64,000 nucleotides of DNA from NCBI RefSeq assembly GCF_963924675.1, contig NC_089225.1, positions 111,800,313 through 111,864,312 of the forward strand, read 5' to 3'. Positions 12,040-23,830 of this stretch are shown piece by piece. Each line of letters starts with the position of its first letter. Positions within the stretch are counted from its first letter, which is position 1. The notes below the pieces were generated by a model. The model did no database searches. It worked only from the letters and a program-made list of their open reading frames with translations, and was not told the DNA's origin. The position numbers were made by a program, and so were the translations under genes. The DNA is from Phocoena phocoena (lineage: Eukaryota; Chordata; Mammalia; Artiodactyla; Phocoenidae).

Positions 12040-12714
12040 AAACTAAAGAAAGAATAAAAATTAGTTAAGTATTAGGCTCAATATTTAATAAAATAACAAC
12101 TAAATTACGCCAAAGAAAGCTGATAAAATCAATGATGATAAACATTGTACTGAATACATTATAGAGAAAATAATTTCTTAAATGAGGAGTAAAGCATAAA
12201 CCATTAAGGAAAAAATAATAAATCAGGCTTTGTGAAAATGATAAACATTGTGCAACAAGGGATACCAAAGCCAAGTGAAAAGATAAGTTGCAAATTGAAA
12301 AAGAAGATATTCAGAATGCAGAATAACTGACAGAGAACTGATAAGCAAAATGTATAAAGATGTCTTTCAAATCAATATGAAAAAGATAAGAAACCTACAA
12401 TGACCCAAAAATGACCTACAGAGCTGAACAGGAAATTCATGAGAAAAGAAAACCTCGATGGTAAGTAGGTATATGAAAATATTCCCAAACTTCCTAACTA
12501 TTAGAGGAAATGTTTATTAAGTCAATGAGACATTTCACCCCATCAGATGGCAGAAAGTTAATAACTCTGAGTTTTGGTGATGTAAGCAGAATTCATGTAT
12601 ATTGTTGGCAGAAATATGAAAATTTTTATGTGCAATACAGGTCAAAGTTGAAGATATGCAGACTGTGACTCAGCAAGTCTACTCTGTGCCACCTGGAAGT
12701 CTGTTCTTGGGAAA
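12040..12714 (+). mobile_element. Old L1M ORF2 3' fragment
   Basis: A-rich sequence carries diverged L1 ORF2 C-terminal phrases, including 'CAGGAAATTCATGAGAAAAGAAAAC', 'GAGACATTTCACCCCATCAGATGGCAGAAAGTTAATAA' and 'CAAGTCTACTCTGTG'. Frames are destroyed. The left border is uncertain because divergence is high. Confidence 0.6.
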
Positions 12715-13250
12715 TCCTGAAAGTGCTGAAAGAAAGAGAAATAACAATCTAGAATTCTATAGGCAGTAAAAGTATTCTTCAACAGCAAAGAATAAATAAA
12801 GACCTTCTCAGACAAGCAAAAACTGAGGACATTAATGCCCAGCAGACTTTCCTTGCAAGAAATGTTTAACCTTTGTCAGAAACTTGGAGCCACAAAAATA
12901 AAGGAAGAGTGTTGGAGAAGGAATAAATGAAGGTAAAATAAAATCTTCACCTCTCCTATTCTTATTCTTAGTTGATAATTGTTTGTTTGGAGCAATAATA
13001 ATAGCTATGCATTGGGTTTTTATAACATATGGGTAAGAGAAATAAATGACAGCAACAGGAGGAGGAATTGGGAATAATCTGTCATAAGGTTCCTGCACTA
13101 CACATGAAGTGGTACGGAGTTATTTTTAAATGGGTATAGATTATTTAGAAATATACATTGTAAGCCATAAGTCAACCATTAAAATGTTTTAAAAGTATAA
13201 ATGATAAACTACAAGAGGAAATAAAATGGAATCAAATAAAATGCTCAACA
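12715..13250 (+). mobile_element. HAL1/L1M fragment: ORF1 C-terminal end and 3' region
   Basis: 'AAAGTGCTGAAAGAAAGAG..ATAACAATCTAGAATTCTATA' and 'AAGACCTTCTCAGACAAGCAAAAACTGAGG..CAGCAGAC' are the ORF1 C-terminal region of HAL1/L1M-type elements. The non-coding tail follows with 'TTATAACATATGGGTAAGAG', 'CATGAAGTGGTACGGAGTTATTTTTAAATGGGTATAGA' and 'CAACCATTAAAATG'. This fits HAL1, a half-L1 that encodes ORF1 only, or a related L1M subfamily. Confidence 0.72.
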
Positions 13251-13261
13251 CTAGAGAAGAA

Positions 13262-14068
13262 GAGACTTCATTTCCAGGAAGACAGCATAGATGTATTTCT
13301 CCCTATGCCTCTAAGTCCAACTAAAACCCCTGGATGTTAGGTATAAATGAACACAGGAGACTCTGAAAGGTGGAAAGAGGAAGGCAGATTGGTTAGGGAA
13401 CTGGAGACCCGAAGAATCACACAGCAGTGGGTTCTCTGGGTTTTCTTTATGCCTCACATATCTAGCTGGGCGCTGAAGAAGGTGGCAACCCAGAAACTCT
13501 AATGAGGGTAGTCAGGAAAAGCCCTCCCCAAAAGCCAAAGGAATGGGGCAGCCTAGCAAGACAGAACACTTTCAGACAATAACTACTCTGCCCCAGGCAA
13601 CCGCCTCACACACACGTGCATGCACACACAAGCACATATACACAGCTGTGGCTCCAACACACACCAGCAAAGGCTGAGTGGGGAACCTGTTCTTTGACTT
13701 CTCCTGGCTGTGATGAGGCTGCAACCCACCCCACCTCCCCACCTTGCTCTGCCATAATGGGTCAGAGGAAGCCAGCTAACACCTTAAGTTTAAATGACAT
13801 CTAAATTTCATAAAATAATAGCCCAAATGTTCTGGTTTCTATTAAAAAATCACTATACAGAGAATCAGGGAGATCTCAGACTGAATAAAACTAGATAACA
13901 GCACCAAGGTGACAGAGATTAGAATTATCTGACACAGATTCTAAAGCAGCCATCAGTAAAATGTTTCAAGGAGCAATTACAAACATATGTGAAAAAAATG
14001 CAAAGAAATAGAAAGTCTCATGAAAGAAATAGAAGCTATAATGGTGACCCAAATGGAAATATTAAAAT
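13262..14068 (+). mobile_element. Old L1M 5' UTR and ORF1 start fragment
   Basis: 'TTCATTTCCAGGAAGACAGCATAGATGTATTTCTCCC' and 'GACTCTGAAAGGTGGAAAGAGG' are typical of L1M 5' UTRs. 'ATTAGAATTATCTGACACAGATTCTAAAGCAGCCATCAG...GAGCAATTACAAACATATGTGAA' leads into the ORF1 N-terminal coiled-coil coding region. The element is cut at about 14069 by a fragment in the opposite orientation. Confidence 0.75.
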
Positions 14069-14640
14069 TCTATTCTTGGAATAAATCCCACTTGGTCATG
14101 GTACACAATCCTTTCTATGTGTTGTTGGATTTGGGTTGCAAGTATTTTGTTGAGAATTTTCATGTCTATATTCATAAAAGACATTGATCTGTAGTTTTCT
14201 TTTCTTGTGATGTCTTTGATTTTAATATCAGAGTAATACTGGTCTTAGAGAATGGGTTGGGAAGTGATCCATTATATTCCTTTTATTTTCTTTTCTTTTT
14301 TGAAGACTTTGTGAAAGATTGGTGTTAATTCTTTAAACATTTGATAGAAATGACCAATGAGGCCATCTTGTCCTGGAATTTTCTTTGTGAGAAAATTTTG
14401 GATTAATAATTCAATCCCTTTACTTGTTGTAGGTCTGTTCAGATTGATTCAATTTCAATAGTTTGTGTCTTTTCAGGAATTTGTTCATGTCATCAGGTCA
14501 AATGATTTCCATAATTTTTTTTAAAATTTTCTGTAAAGTCTGTAGTAATGTTCACCATTTCGGTATTGATTTTAGTATTGTGAGTCTTCCCCCTTTTTTT
14601 CTTAGTTCTTAGATCTGGTAGTATGAATAGTACACATGTA
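14069..14640 (-). mobile_element. L1 ORF2 (RT domain) fragment, antisense
   Basis: Read on the minus strand this encodes the L1 RT region ending in the '..DQVGFIPR' segment. On the + strand it is seen as 'TATTCTTGGAATAAATCCCACTTGGTCATGG', 'TGAGAATTTTCATGTCTATATTCATAAAAGACATTGATCTGTAGTTTTC' and 'GGCCATCTTGTCCTGGAATTTTC'. Its orientation is opposite to both neighbours. Confidence 0.85.
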
Positions 14641-14799
14641 AATACATAAAAGGACTGTTGTTTCCACTATAAATATTGTAGTGGCATTTCACCTTTTGTG
14701 TACATGTGCTGTTTTAATTTTTAAAAGAAAAGTACAAAATAAGATGCATGCCATGTTTCTGTAGGGAAAAATCGATTGTGAATATTAATGATATCAAAA

Positions 14800-15650
14800 T
14801 ATACCCATAAATTCAAAGAAATGTAATAAAAAATCCAGTAGGAATTTGGCATATTAGCATGACAAGGAGAACAAACATGGGAATAGAGCTCAGAAAATTC
14901 TGGGGAAGGGAGGAAGGAGAGGAATCAGACTTACTTTGTCAGATACTGAAACGCATTATAAAATGACAGTATAAAATATAGAAGTGACACTGGAAAAGAT
15001 AGGCAGATAAATGGACTAGAAAGAGAGCCAACAAATAGAAACAAGTATGTGAGAATGGAATTTACAATAAAAGTGTCATTTCAAAATCAGTAGGGAAAAT
15101 GAATTATTCAATAAACATTTTTGGTACATTTGTAATAAAAAAAAATAAACCTGGATCTTTGGCCCATTCTCATTATTAAAATAAGTTCCAGATGGATAAA
15201 CTATTTAAAAGCAAAATATAAAATCATAAAAGAATGAGGAATTATTCTTAGTGAAATCATTAATAATATTGAGATCAAGTGATTTCATAGCCAAAAATTA
15301 TAAAGGAAAAGAAATAGATTCAAATATATAAAATTGCTTTATAGCAAAAAAGAATAGTTAAAAGGAAACTCCACTTTAAAACTTCTATTCACCAATTATA
15401 TATTAAGGAAAAATCTTTGCAGCATATAGTAGAAAATTGTTGATTTCCTTAATGTACAGAGTTTTTTCAGAAAAAAGATGAGCACACCAATTAAAAAAAA
15501 GAAATAGATGAGCCTATACGCAAACACTTAGAAGAAGAACAGACACTTGAAAAGTTTCAGCCTCATGCCTCATCAAAGAACTGTAAATAAAATTAATAAG
15601 ATATGAAACCAGTATCAGTTTCATAAGAATTTGAAAGATTGGCAAGAGAG
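14800..15650 (+). mobile_element. Old L1M ORF2 fragment (after RT domain)
   Basis: 'CTTACTTTGTCAGATACTGAAACGCATTATAAAATGACAGTATAAAA', 'GGACTAGAAAGAGAGCCAACAAATAGAAACAAGTATGTGAGAATGG' and 'GTCATTTCAAAATCAGTAGGGAAAATGAATTATTCAATAAAC' correspond in order to the L1 ORF2 region past the RT palm. Further on are thumb and C-terminal phrases. The sequence is heavily mutated and non-coding now. 14641-14799 is AT-rich and unassigned. Confidence 0.75.
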
Positions 15651-15664
15651 CTCAACCCTTTCTG

Positions 15665-15960
15665 TTAAATATTTCTCTTAAGTTTCTACTGGCTTGAATT
15701 TTAAAATTTAGGTTACTATAAATCTTTTCCTTTGTGACTTCTTCTTTTGCTTTTGAGAGTCAAGTCCTTTCCTATTCTGAAATTAACATGTGCTTATAAT
15801 TCATATTGTTTCTTAAGGGAATTTTTTTTTGACATGTAGTTCTTCAATACACTTAGAGTCTACTGTGGATATAAGGTATGAGCCTAATACAATTCATTTC
15901 CAAATAGTTTATCAGTTACCCAGGACTATATATTGTGCAATCCTTGCTTCCCAAATTGAT
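15665..15960 (-). mobile_element. L1 ORF2 fragment, antisense
   Basis: 'CCTTTGTGACTTCTTCTTTTGCTTTTGAGAGTCAAGTCCTTTCCTATTCTG' and 'CACTTAGAGTCTACTGTGGATATAAGGTATGAGCCTAATACAATTCATTTCCAAATAG..TATCAGTTACCCAG' are the reverse complement of the same ORF2 region that lies in + orientation just upstream. The two are therefore separate fragments. Confidence 0.7.
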
Positions 15961-16049
15961 AATAAAACCAATTTTATCACGCCCTTTAGATGAGTCCCAG
16001 AGTGTTAGGCTGTCTCTACTTATATCTACACATGTTTTGTCCACCAGAC

Positions 16050-16205
16050 CTCTCTTTTCACAGGTAAAGAAAATGAAGACCAGAAAAGATATGTGCTTTT
16101 CCCCAGGTCACACAGCTGATGTAGGGTGGAGTTTGGGTGGGGGCCCTCATTCATCCCCTGACCCCCAGCACAAAGTTCTTCTCCCTAAGCTACACTTCCT
16201 CTCAA
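16050..16205 (-). mobile_element. MIR SINE
   Basis: The antisense MIR core is clear: 'ACAGGTAAAGAAAATGAAGACCAGAAAAGA..TGTGCTTTTCCCCAGGTCACACAGCTGATG', then 'GCACAAAGTTCTTCTCCCTAAGCTACAC'. The 'GGTCACACAGCT' block is the diagnostic MIR core segment. Confidence 0.8.
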
Positions 16206-16424
16206 CCAGACTTTGACGAACCCACCCTTCCCCACCTGAATATCCCAATCTCTGCTCAGAAGAGATGACCTACCCCGTGGGCAATGGCCAGTCCTCCCCC
16301 ATGTCTGCAGAAGGGAAGAGTGTGACTTTGTTCTAATTCCCAGGCTCTGTGCTATGACATTGTGTCCCATGAGAGAAGGTCCACCTGGCTGGAGAATCCA
16401 GGCACTGCTTTCTTCTCCTGCCAT

Positions 16425-16665
16425 AGGGGCCAGTGCCCAGGCCTTGAGTAGGAACGTGAGCACTGGACCCAGCCTGCCTAAGTTCAAACCCCAGCTCTGC
16501 CACGTCCTACGTGAGTAACTTGTCTTTTCCTCAATCCCTCATCTTGAAAATGAGGATAACAAGAGTGCCTAACTCAAAGGGATTTTGTAACGATTAACTG
16601 AGTTAACCCATATAACGGGCTTACCACAGGGCTTGTAAATATCAGCTATGACGATTAATTTTCCT
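16425..16665 (+). mobile_element. MIR SINE, nearly full length
   Basis: 'AGCACTGGACCCAGCCTGCCTAAGTTCAAACCCCAGCTCTGCCACGTCCTACGTGAGTAACTTG' is followed by 'CTTGAAAATGAGGATAACAAGAGTGCCTAACTCAAAGGGATTTTGTAACGATTAACTGAG'. This is the canonical MIR order: tRNA-like head, core, 3' end shared with L2. Confidence 0.88.
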
Positions 16666-19424
16666 GATTTTATTCAGTCGGAGGGTATCTAGTCAAATTT
16701 ATACTGCTTCTTTTAAAAGATACAGGTCTTTTTCTCTAGTATGGAAATTGGAGTCTTAGGGAGCTTGCTATCATCTCCTAACAAAACAAACCCACTGAAA
16801 GCCAAACCTTCCCTCTGCACGTGTGGCAGGATCACAATAATCATGGTCTGTTGAGTCAAAGTTGCAGGTGGTTTGCTGACTGAAGGGAGAAATAGCAGCC
16901 ACAGATGGTGGACTTCCTGTTTATAATGTGCATGGGGAAATGACCATTTTGCTCATGAAGAAAATATTTTTTTTATCTTATTGGGTAGAGAAAAACAACA
17001 GATGACAGAGGCAGAATATTACTACCACAGCATTTTTGTCTCATGAAAAATTGATTGGCTTCCCCAAATATTGATTAAACGTTCTACATGCAGTTATGCT
17101 CTAGGCAATAAAATCCCTGGCATAAAATAAGATTGCAGGCAAAGTTCATTTATGGTCAGGGAAGTTGCCCCAAAACAACAATGTTCCAATATTGTGGATC
17201 TCAAAACCAAAATGCCTGAAACCCTTCAGGGGCAGAGATTTTTACTGGAGAAAAAAAAAATTGCTCACAGAGCTACTATTTTGTATCCCTTCCTTGGTTT
17301 CCCTACAACTGAACAACATGAGAGGCAGGATGAAGACAGTTCTAGCTTCACTTGCCCAGGTGTGTATGGTACAGATGTGTGGCGTCTGCCCTCATCTTAC
17401 CTAACAGAACGCAAAGCAGCTGCAAGGCAGATCTCTGTTTGAATGCAAACCACCTACAAGCTGATAAGACCAGCACACTCTGGAGAAATGCTTTCCTAGG
17501 CTCAGATAGCCAAGCAGAAAAACTCCTTGCCTTTCTCATGGCTCCCACCTAAAATGTCCCTCCTTCAAGATTACCTTACATCTAGGGAATTCTGTTAGGG
17601 GATTTATCCTCCTCGGTTCTATTTATCCTCTGGTTCTGCTGTTAGCCTTACGTGGTCTTTTCTTGTAGGTCCAAAGTATACAACAATATAAAAACCAGTA
17701 ATTGTGTTCTGCAGTGAGACACATGGCCATATCTCACCAGCCAGAAGAGAACAGAAGAGCCCCCGTACAGTCCTATGAACATTTTGAATTGACCTGGAAG
17801 CCATCCCTTTGTGTGCTCTACACATTGATCACATCTGCATTCTCTGCACGCAGACACACACGTGCTCACACTTATGCACGTGTACTTTTCCAGGATGACC
17901 TCAGGGTGGTGGGGGTCAAAAGGAACTTGTGGTCCCAAGGGTTGCTCTCAAGACAAACTCCAAGATCCAACTCATTCTTGAATTGTTGCCAGGGCCTCAA
18001 CTGGCCTTAACTGGAAGGGAATCCTTCCAGGAAGAATGTGCATATTGGTCTGGTGTGCCATCAGTCACCCCAGTCTTTCTGACATCTGGGACTGTGGCCT
18101 TTGATGAAGAGCAAACAGGGGCCACTGAGACCTTGTAGTGGACGCCCTCTGTACCCTGGCAGCATCTCTGATCTGGCTTGCTGGTCTCCAGCTGCTGTGA
18201 GCTTTGGCTGCTGAGGTCTCAGCCGCCCTTTCCCAGAGAAGTACCCTTGGGACAATGACAACTTTGTAGCCCAGAAGTTCACATCCACACACATGGCAGT
18301 CAGGGACCAATCCCTGAGTAGTACAAAAGGCCAAACCCTTGCCCCAAAGTGGGACCAACTCTGTAGTGAGATTCACACTCCAGAGCTCCCCATGGGATTG
18401 GGCAGAGGCTAGGCTCCAGCCAAGGCCACATGCTTGCTCAGCAGCTCCCTCCACCCCCTCACTCTGCTGTCCTCACTCCATTTCTGATGAAAGTGCCCCC
18501 TCAATAAATCACTTTCACAAGACCCCCCATTTGGGCTTTGCTTAGGAAATCCCTCATCTTTCCACAGATCACTGAGTCCATTTACAACAGTCTCCTATGT
18601 AGGCAATCAAAGTTCCCTTGGGTGGGTGAGGACGTGGACAATATTCTCATCCCCAGGACTGTTGGAACAGCTACTGTCCCTTCACTCTGCCCTACGATGG
18701 AATTATCAGCATTCACCAAGCCTAGGTAAAGAGACACAAACTTGGGGAGTAGGAAAAGACAATACTCTGTAGGCAAATTGTAGTTTTAAAAATGCAATCA
18801 GATATTAAAAATATGATATGCATTTGTTAGAAAACCATGGAAAACTAAGAACTTCAAAATAATTTCTACAAGTAAATGTGCCAATCAGCAAATATTCAGG
18901 GCCCCAGGGTACCATTTGAGCTAATGACCATTGTATAAAATTGTAATTTGTGCTTGAAAATTCGAATTTTATCATTGGCCACAAAGACTGTCAACTTTTT
19001 TTCCTTCAAGTGACAGGCTCATTTCATTCGTTTTTGAGCAACAGTTTGCCAAATCCCTACATCTGAATAACTATAATTTGTCAGGTATTCTTTCAAGTAA
19101 AAATAGTGCTCCATGAAAAAAAGAGATTAGTTCAGGTCACACCTCAATCACACAAGAACTCTTCTTCAATGTAACCTACCTTTATATTTTGGTGCTTTGT
19201 GTGTACTTCTCATTTTGTCACTCAGAATATTCAAAGGAAAAGTACTCAAGGATCAAGATTTAATAAAATCACTCATTTGTACTGCTGTGGCAATGGAAAA
19301 CACAAGGTCCACTGATAGAGTTTAATGTCACCACCTAGATTCCTGCCCAGATGTTGGCACCATTGTTTTTGCACATCAGGGAAAATGTCAGCACAGTGGA
19401 AAAAGCCAAAAATGTGTTGGTGGG
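16666..19424. other. Unassigned stretch, no recognisable exon or repeat
   Basis: 2.8 kb with no repeat I can name. Several overlapping open frames of 60-130 codons at 17.1-18.5 kb have no recognisable domains and overlap on both strands, which argues against coding. Confidence 0.4.
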
Positions 19425-20130
19425 TTTTTTTAAATAAGATTTTTATTTTAGAATACTTTTAGATTTACAGGAACATTGCAGAGATAGTACAGAGTGTTCT
19501 CAAGAACCCCACACCCACTTTCCCTTATTATTAACATCTTGCATCAGTATGGTACATTCGTGTCAACTGAAAACCAGTACTGAGATATTATTATCAACTA
19601 AAGTCCAGTCTGTATACAGATTTTCCCAGTTCTTACCTAATTTGTTTTGTTTTGTTTGTCCAGAAATGCCTCATTACATTTAGTTCTCATGCATCCTTAG
19701 GCTTGGCAGTAACAGTTTCTCAGACTTTCCTTGGTTTTGATGTGACTTTAACAGTTTTGCAGAGTATAGGTCAGGTATTTTGTGGGATGTCCCTTAATTG
19801 GGATGGGTCTGATGAGAGTGGGTTCATGGATTTTGGGGGAGGAAGACCACATAAATAAAATATCATTCTCATCATATCTTATCAAGGGTACATATTATCA
19901 ATATGATACCATCGTTGATGTTGACCTTGATCACCTGAGTGAAGTAATCTCTCAGATTTTCCCCTGTACGGTAACTCTCTTTCCCCCTTTCCGCACTGCT
20001 CTCTTCGGAATGAGATCGCTTTGTGTATCCCACACTTAAGGAGCAGGGAGTCTTGCTTCACCTCTTCGAGGGCAAAGTATCTACATGAGTTACTTGTAGT
20101 CCTCTGACACAGGATTACTTTCCTAGTGTT
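19425..20130 (-). mobile_element. L1M 3' UTR region, antisense
   Basis: The + strand opens with a T-run (an inverted A tail). It then shows 'AGATTTACAGGAACATTGCAGAGATAGTACAGAGTG', 'CACACCCACTTTCCCTTATTATTAACATCTTGCATCAGTATGGTACATTCGTG' and 'AAGGGTACATATTATCAATATGA'. The order and length fit the 3' end of an L1M-group element inserted on the minus strand. This is the longest clearly antisense L1 piece in the window. Confidence 0.82.
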
Positions 20131-20261
20131 ATTTGGAAAATAGATTTGACCTTACAGAATCCTGTAATTTGCTAAATCCTGCTAATGTGAGAATATGTCA
20201 AGACAGTTCATTATATTATATAATTCTAAATTTTTCATCTTCACATAGGTAAAAATATAAG

Positions 20262-20500
20262 ATCCTTTTACCAGCAAGATCAGAATTCAAACTCTATCTG
20301 CCACTTACTAGCAAGGTAACTTTGGGCAAGTCACTGAATATTTCCAGGTCCTTTTTAAAATAAACAAATCAGTAGATGGGGCTAACACCACCTATATCTT
20401 GTGCATCTGGCCTTTGTTATTTTTTGCAAGAATGAAGTCAGATAATGGATGTAACGTGCCAAATACAGTGCCTGGCACCAGTATATAATTGAAATTGGTA
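20262..20500 (+). mobile_element. MIR SINE
   Basis: 'TCAGAATTCAAACTCTATCTGCCACTTACTAGCAAGGTAACTTTGGGCAAGTCACTGAATATTTCC' is a good MIR head and core. The 3' part 'GTAACGTGCCAAATACAGTGCCTGGCACCAGTA' follows. Confidence 0.85.
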
Positions 20501-22927
20501 TCTGTCATTTGTAGTATCCTCGGGTACTAATCAGGAACCCCTCTCCAACTATGCCAAAATCACCATCCTAAAATTATCTACTCTTGAAAATTAGGTTTAC
20601 TATTCCTTCTCACTCTTTTAGTCTGTTGGTCCTAAATGGCTCACGTGTTCTCATCTCATCCATCACCTGCATCAACAATTCCAGATCAGGCTCTCCACTC
20701 CCCTCCTTCCTCTAGTTATGCACTGAGATGCTCTGTCATCTTAGGCTCAACATGCCTGAAATGCCTGCTCACCATCTGTCTCTGCCCAAGCCTCACCTCG
20801 GCCGTTCCAGAACTAATACTCACTTTTGTGCCTTTCTGCTGCACCACCATGACTAGGGCAGCCCACGCTGCTGCTGCCATTGGTGGGAGAATGGGCAGTC
20901 GGTACACCTGAGCTGTCCCGGGTCACATGCACCGCACCCAGCAGCATTGGGGATGGGGCTCAAGCTTTCTCTGAGTGTCCTTCTAGAATGGATTCCTTTT
21001 CACTGGCACCATTGGCAATAGTCTTGCAGACTTCTTAACTCCATTAACTTTATCCATTAGTTGAGTCATGCTTAAACACATGGTGATAGAGTCAGTACAG
21101 TTGAGCTTTTAGCTTAGATTCTTTAGAAAATAGCTTCCATGCCTACATGCATTTTGCCAGTGAAGACTCATTGACTGGGAGAGCCAGCAACCATGACAAA
21201 GTAGGACCAGAGTTTCAGTGAGTTTCCATCTTGGAAAACTCTTGAGAGTTGAGTCAATCAAAGCAGTGACCTTTAATCTTTATTTTTAGTAAGGAAATGC
21301 AATGTTTCAAATAAATTTTTTACAGAAAATACATGAAACAGAGAAAGGAGGAGCAAGTCTGACTAAGTGGCAGAGAGGCACGGAACCCAGTCAGTCCCTC
21401 AGCTCCTCTCCCCAAGTACCCCAGAGATACCACCACTAAATTTAGAGCACCTAAACCACTGCTTTAAAGACCACAGCGTTCTCCAAAAAAGCCACCAAAG
21501 CATGAGTGAACCAGCAGCAGACACCTGGGTGCAGCTTGGGTGGGACACGTGGGAAGGCAGAGTGCAGCCAGACCAGATCTCCACCTCTAAGAGCATCTCC
21601 CAGATGAAGAGTCTCTCTGAGGCACAGTCTCCCCTTCAAACTCATGACAGCTTGACACTTAAAATCACAGAGAATCACAGGCAGATCTGTGTCACTTTGG
21701 ATCCTTTGGCTACAAGCAACAGAAACTGACTCTACTTCAATCCCAAAGAAATTTGTTAGATGAATATGGGATGACTCACAGAGTTAGAAAAAAAAAAAAC
21801 CCTGGAAAAGCAGGCTTAGAAGGGGAATCGGGAAGTTCCAAACATCCAGGGGGCAGGAGATCGCTGACATTCTCACCTGGGTGGGCACACTGAGACGAAT
21901 GGAGTCCTACGTGGAAGAAGTGGTGCCCACAAAGGCAAGTCCCAAAGTAGATGGCCAAGCAACAGTTGCTGAACACAGGACCCCAGAGGACCTAGTGTCT
22001 GGGGGAGGGAAGTTGCTTGATTCATTACTCACAAGGTCACCACAAAACTCAAGCTTCTTGTCCCCCATTGGTTGCTCTGTCTGCTCCAGCAATGCTGCAG
22101 TCTCGTGGGTAACACCTAGATCATTTGACAGTCAGGTATCATAAACTGTCCTGGCCAAGATCCACATTGCTTCCAGTTCTGACCTTGGCCATGACATCTG
22201 CTCTTGAGTCTCCTCAAGTCTTGACTCTTCTCAACTCTTCACTCATGATGTTGCTGTCTCCTCCTGGTTGCTCCTGTCCACCAGCCCTCAGCTTCCTACA
22301 GCTCTTCCTCTACACATGCTGTCTCAGCAGGGAAGATGCTTCTCCTCTCTCTGGTGCCACCATTGATTTCCTATTTGACCCCAAGTTTGTCTTTTCTGGC
22401 CCCATTGTAGGGTGGGCTTATCTGGGCTCTCATCCTATAAGCTGGGAAACTCAGGAACAAGAACAGTGAGAAGGCTGTGTGGCCAGGCACTCAGGGAGCA
22501 TGAGCAAAGGACCAACGTCTCAGCCAAATGAGGAGTATAGTGAGGACTCAGTGTGGCCAGAGTCTGGACACTAGGAGAGCCAACTAGGTGCTAGAGCAAG
22601 AAGCTGGGAAGACTGCAGGATGGTCCAGGGTCCAAACCCTACAGAAGTGAAAAGATCGAGTGAAAATCAAGATGTGAATCTTCATACTGACTCCTTGACT
22701 GAGGGTTTTGACAGCCCAGAGCCATCACAATGAGGAAGCCTGCCTGCCTGACTGCCACAGGGTGACATCAGACAGACTTTTCTAGAAAGCCAGAGGACAT
22801 CTTGCTCAGCTTTCCCTTTACAGATACTCTGGTTTAAATCTCTACCGTCTATCCTAGCCAAAGTTACTTTATTTTTTTTTCCGTGGCTGACAAGTTTGGC
22901 TGCCACGGAAGCCTTTTGTTCTTATTT
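20501..22927. other. Unassigned stretch with weak LTR-like texture
   Basis: No confident repeat or exon. Around 21700-21800 the phrase 'TTGGCTACAAGCAACAGAAACTGACTC' resembles the start of several old LTR or DNA-transposon families, but the rest does not align by eye. Open frames of 110-120 codons at 21.4 and 22.1 kb have no recognisable domain. Confidence 0.35.
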
Positions 22928-23183
22928 AAGAATAGCACTGGTTTAATGTAAGGTAGATAGCTAGTGGGAAGCAGCCGCATAGCACAGGGAGATCAGCTCG
23001 GTGCTTTGTACCCACCTAGAGGGGTGGGATAGGGAGGGTGGGAGGGAGACGCAAGAGGGAGGAGATATGGGAACATATGTATAGCTGATTCACTTTGTTA
23101 TACAGCAGAAACTAACACACCATTGTAAAGCAATTATACTCTAATAAATATGTAAAAAAAAAAAAGAAAGAATAGCACTGGTT
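22928..23183 (+). mobile_element. 5'-truncated L1 3' end with 16-bp TSD
   Basis: The body at 22944-23167 is L1 3' UTR: 'AGATAGCTAGTGGGAAGCAGCCGCATAGCACAGGGAGATCAG', 'GGGGTGGGATAGGGAGGGTGGGAGGGAGACGCAAGAGGGAGG' and 'CAATTATACTCTAATAAATATG', then an A tail. The duplication AAGAATAGCACTGGTT is exact at 22928-22943 and 23168-23183. It is the same 3' end type as the near full-length L1 at 56.2-56.6 kb. Confidence 0.95.
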
Positions 23184-23539
23184 CAGAAAATATCTTTCTT
23201 CTCTCACTTCGGGTTAATGATCTGAATTAAAGAGCGGGCTGAGAAGGTCCCGTTGTCACCACGTAGCTGTGGTGTACAATGTGAAGTTCGGAAATGATGC
23301 CAAAGGAACAAATCTGAGTCGGCTTGTGAACATTCTGGAAAACTAAGCCAAGGAGTTTAGATTTGGTCGCTTTTCACTGCTTCTGGAAGATGGGAAATCA
23401 ATAAATACTTGTGGAATGGATGAATGCAATGTTTTAGAACAAAAATATTGGTGATAATAAAGAGTGTTGTGAAAAGTGAGGGATAAGGTGGATGCTACAG
23501 GCAGACACACTGGTTCTGAAATAATTATTAAACACCAAG

Positions 23540-23830
23540 AAAGATGAGGAGGGTCTGCACAGGGACAGGGGCAAGTGGGGCTAAAGGGAGGTGATTTGCA
23601 GAGACCTTTAAGAATTGGAACTGATCATTGATTGGGGGGAAGTCAGAGGAGTCATCAAGGACTTCCAACGTCATGAGGCTGAAAAAACTTGACAGCAGCA
23701 ATAGCAGCAATGGAGACTCGTGGGGAGAGATGAATTTGGAAGAGAACTCTCAGTTTGGCCATCAATGTGCCTAAACGGATGTTTCAGTGTGGTCCTAGAG
23801 CTCAGGAGAGAGATTGACAGTAGTGAAACC
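23540..23830 (-). mobile_element. Possible L2 ORF2 fragment, antisense
   Basis: 'GGGGGGAAGTCAGAGGAGTCATCAAGGACTTCCAACG', 'CTCAGTTTGGCC' and 'GTGGTCCTAGAGCTCAGGAGAGAG' resemble, in order, the reverse complement of the L2 coding region downstream of the RT active site. The match is by pattern only and strongly diverged. Confidence 0.4.

Noticed and set aside
14069..15960. Alternating + and - L1 pieces as one inverted (twin-primed) insertion
   Set aside because: The + and - pieces cover overlapping parts of ORF2 and differ in apparent age, so separate insertions or rearrangements fit better than one twin-priming event.
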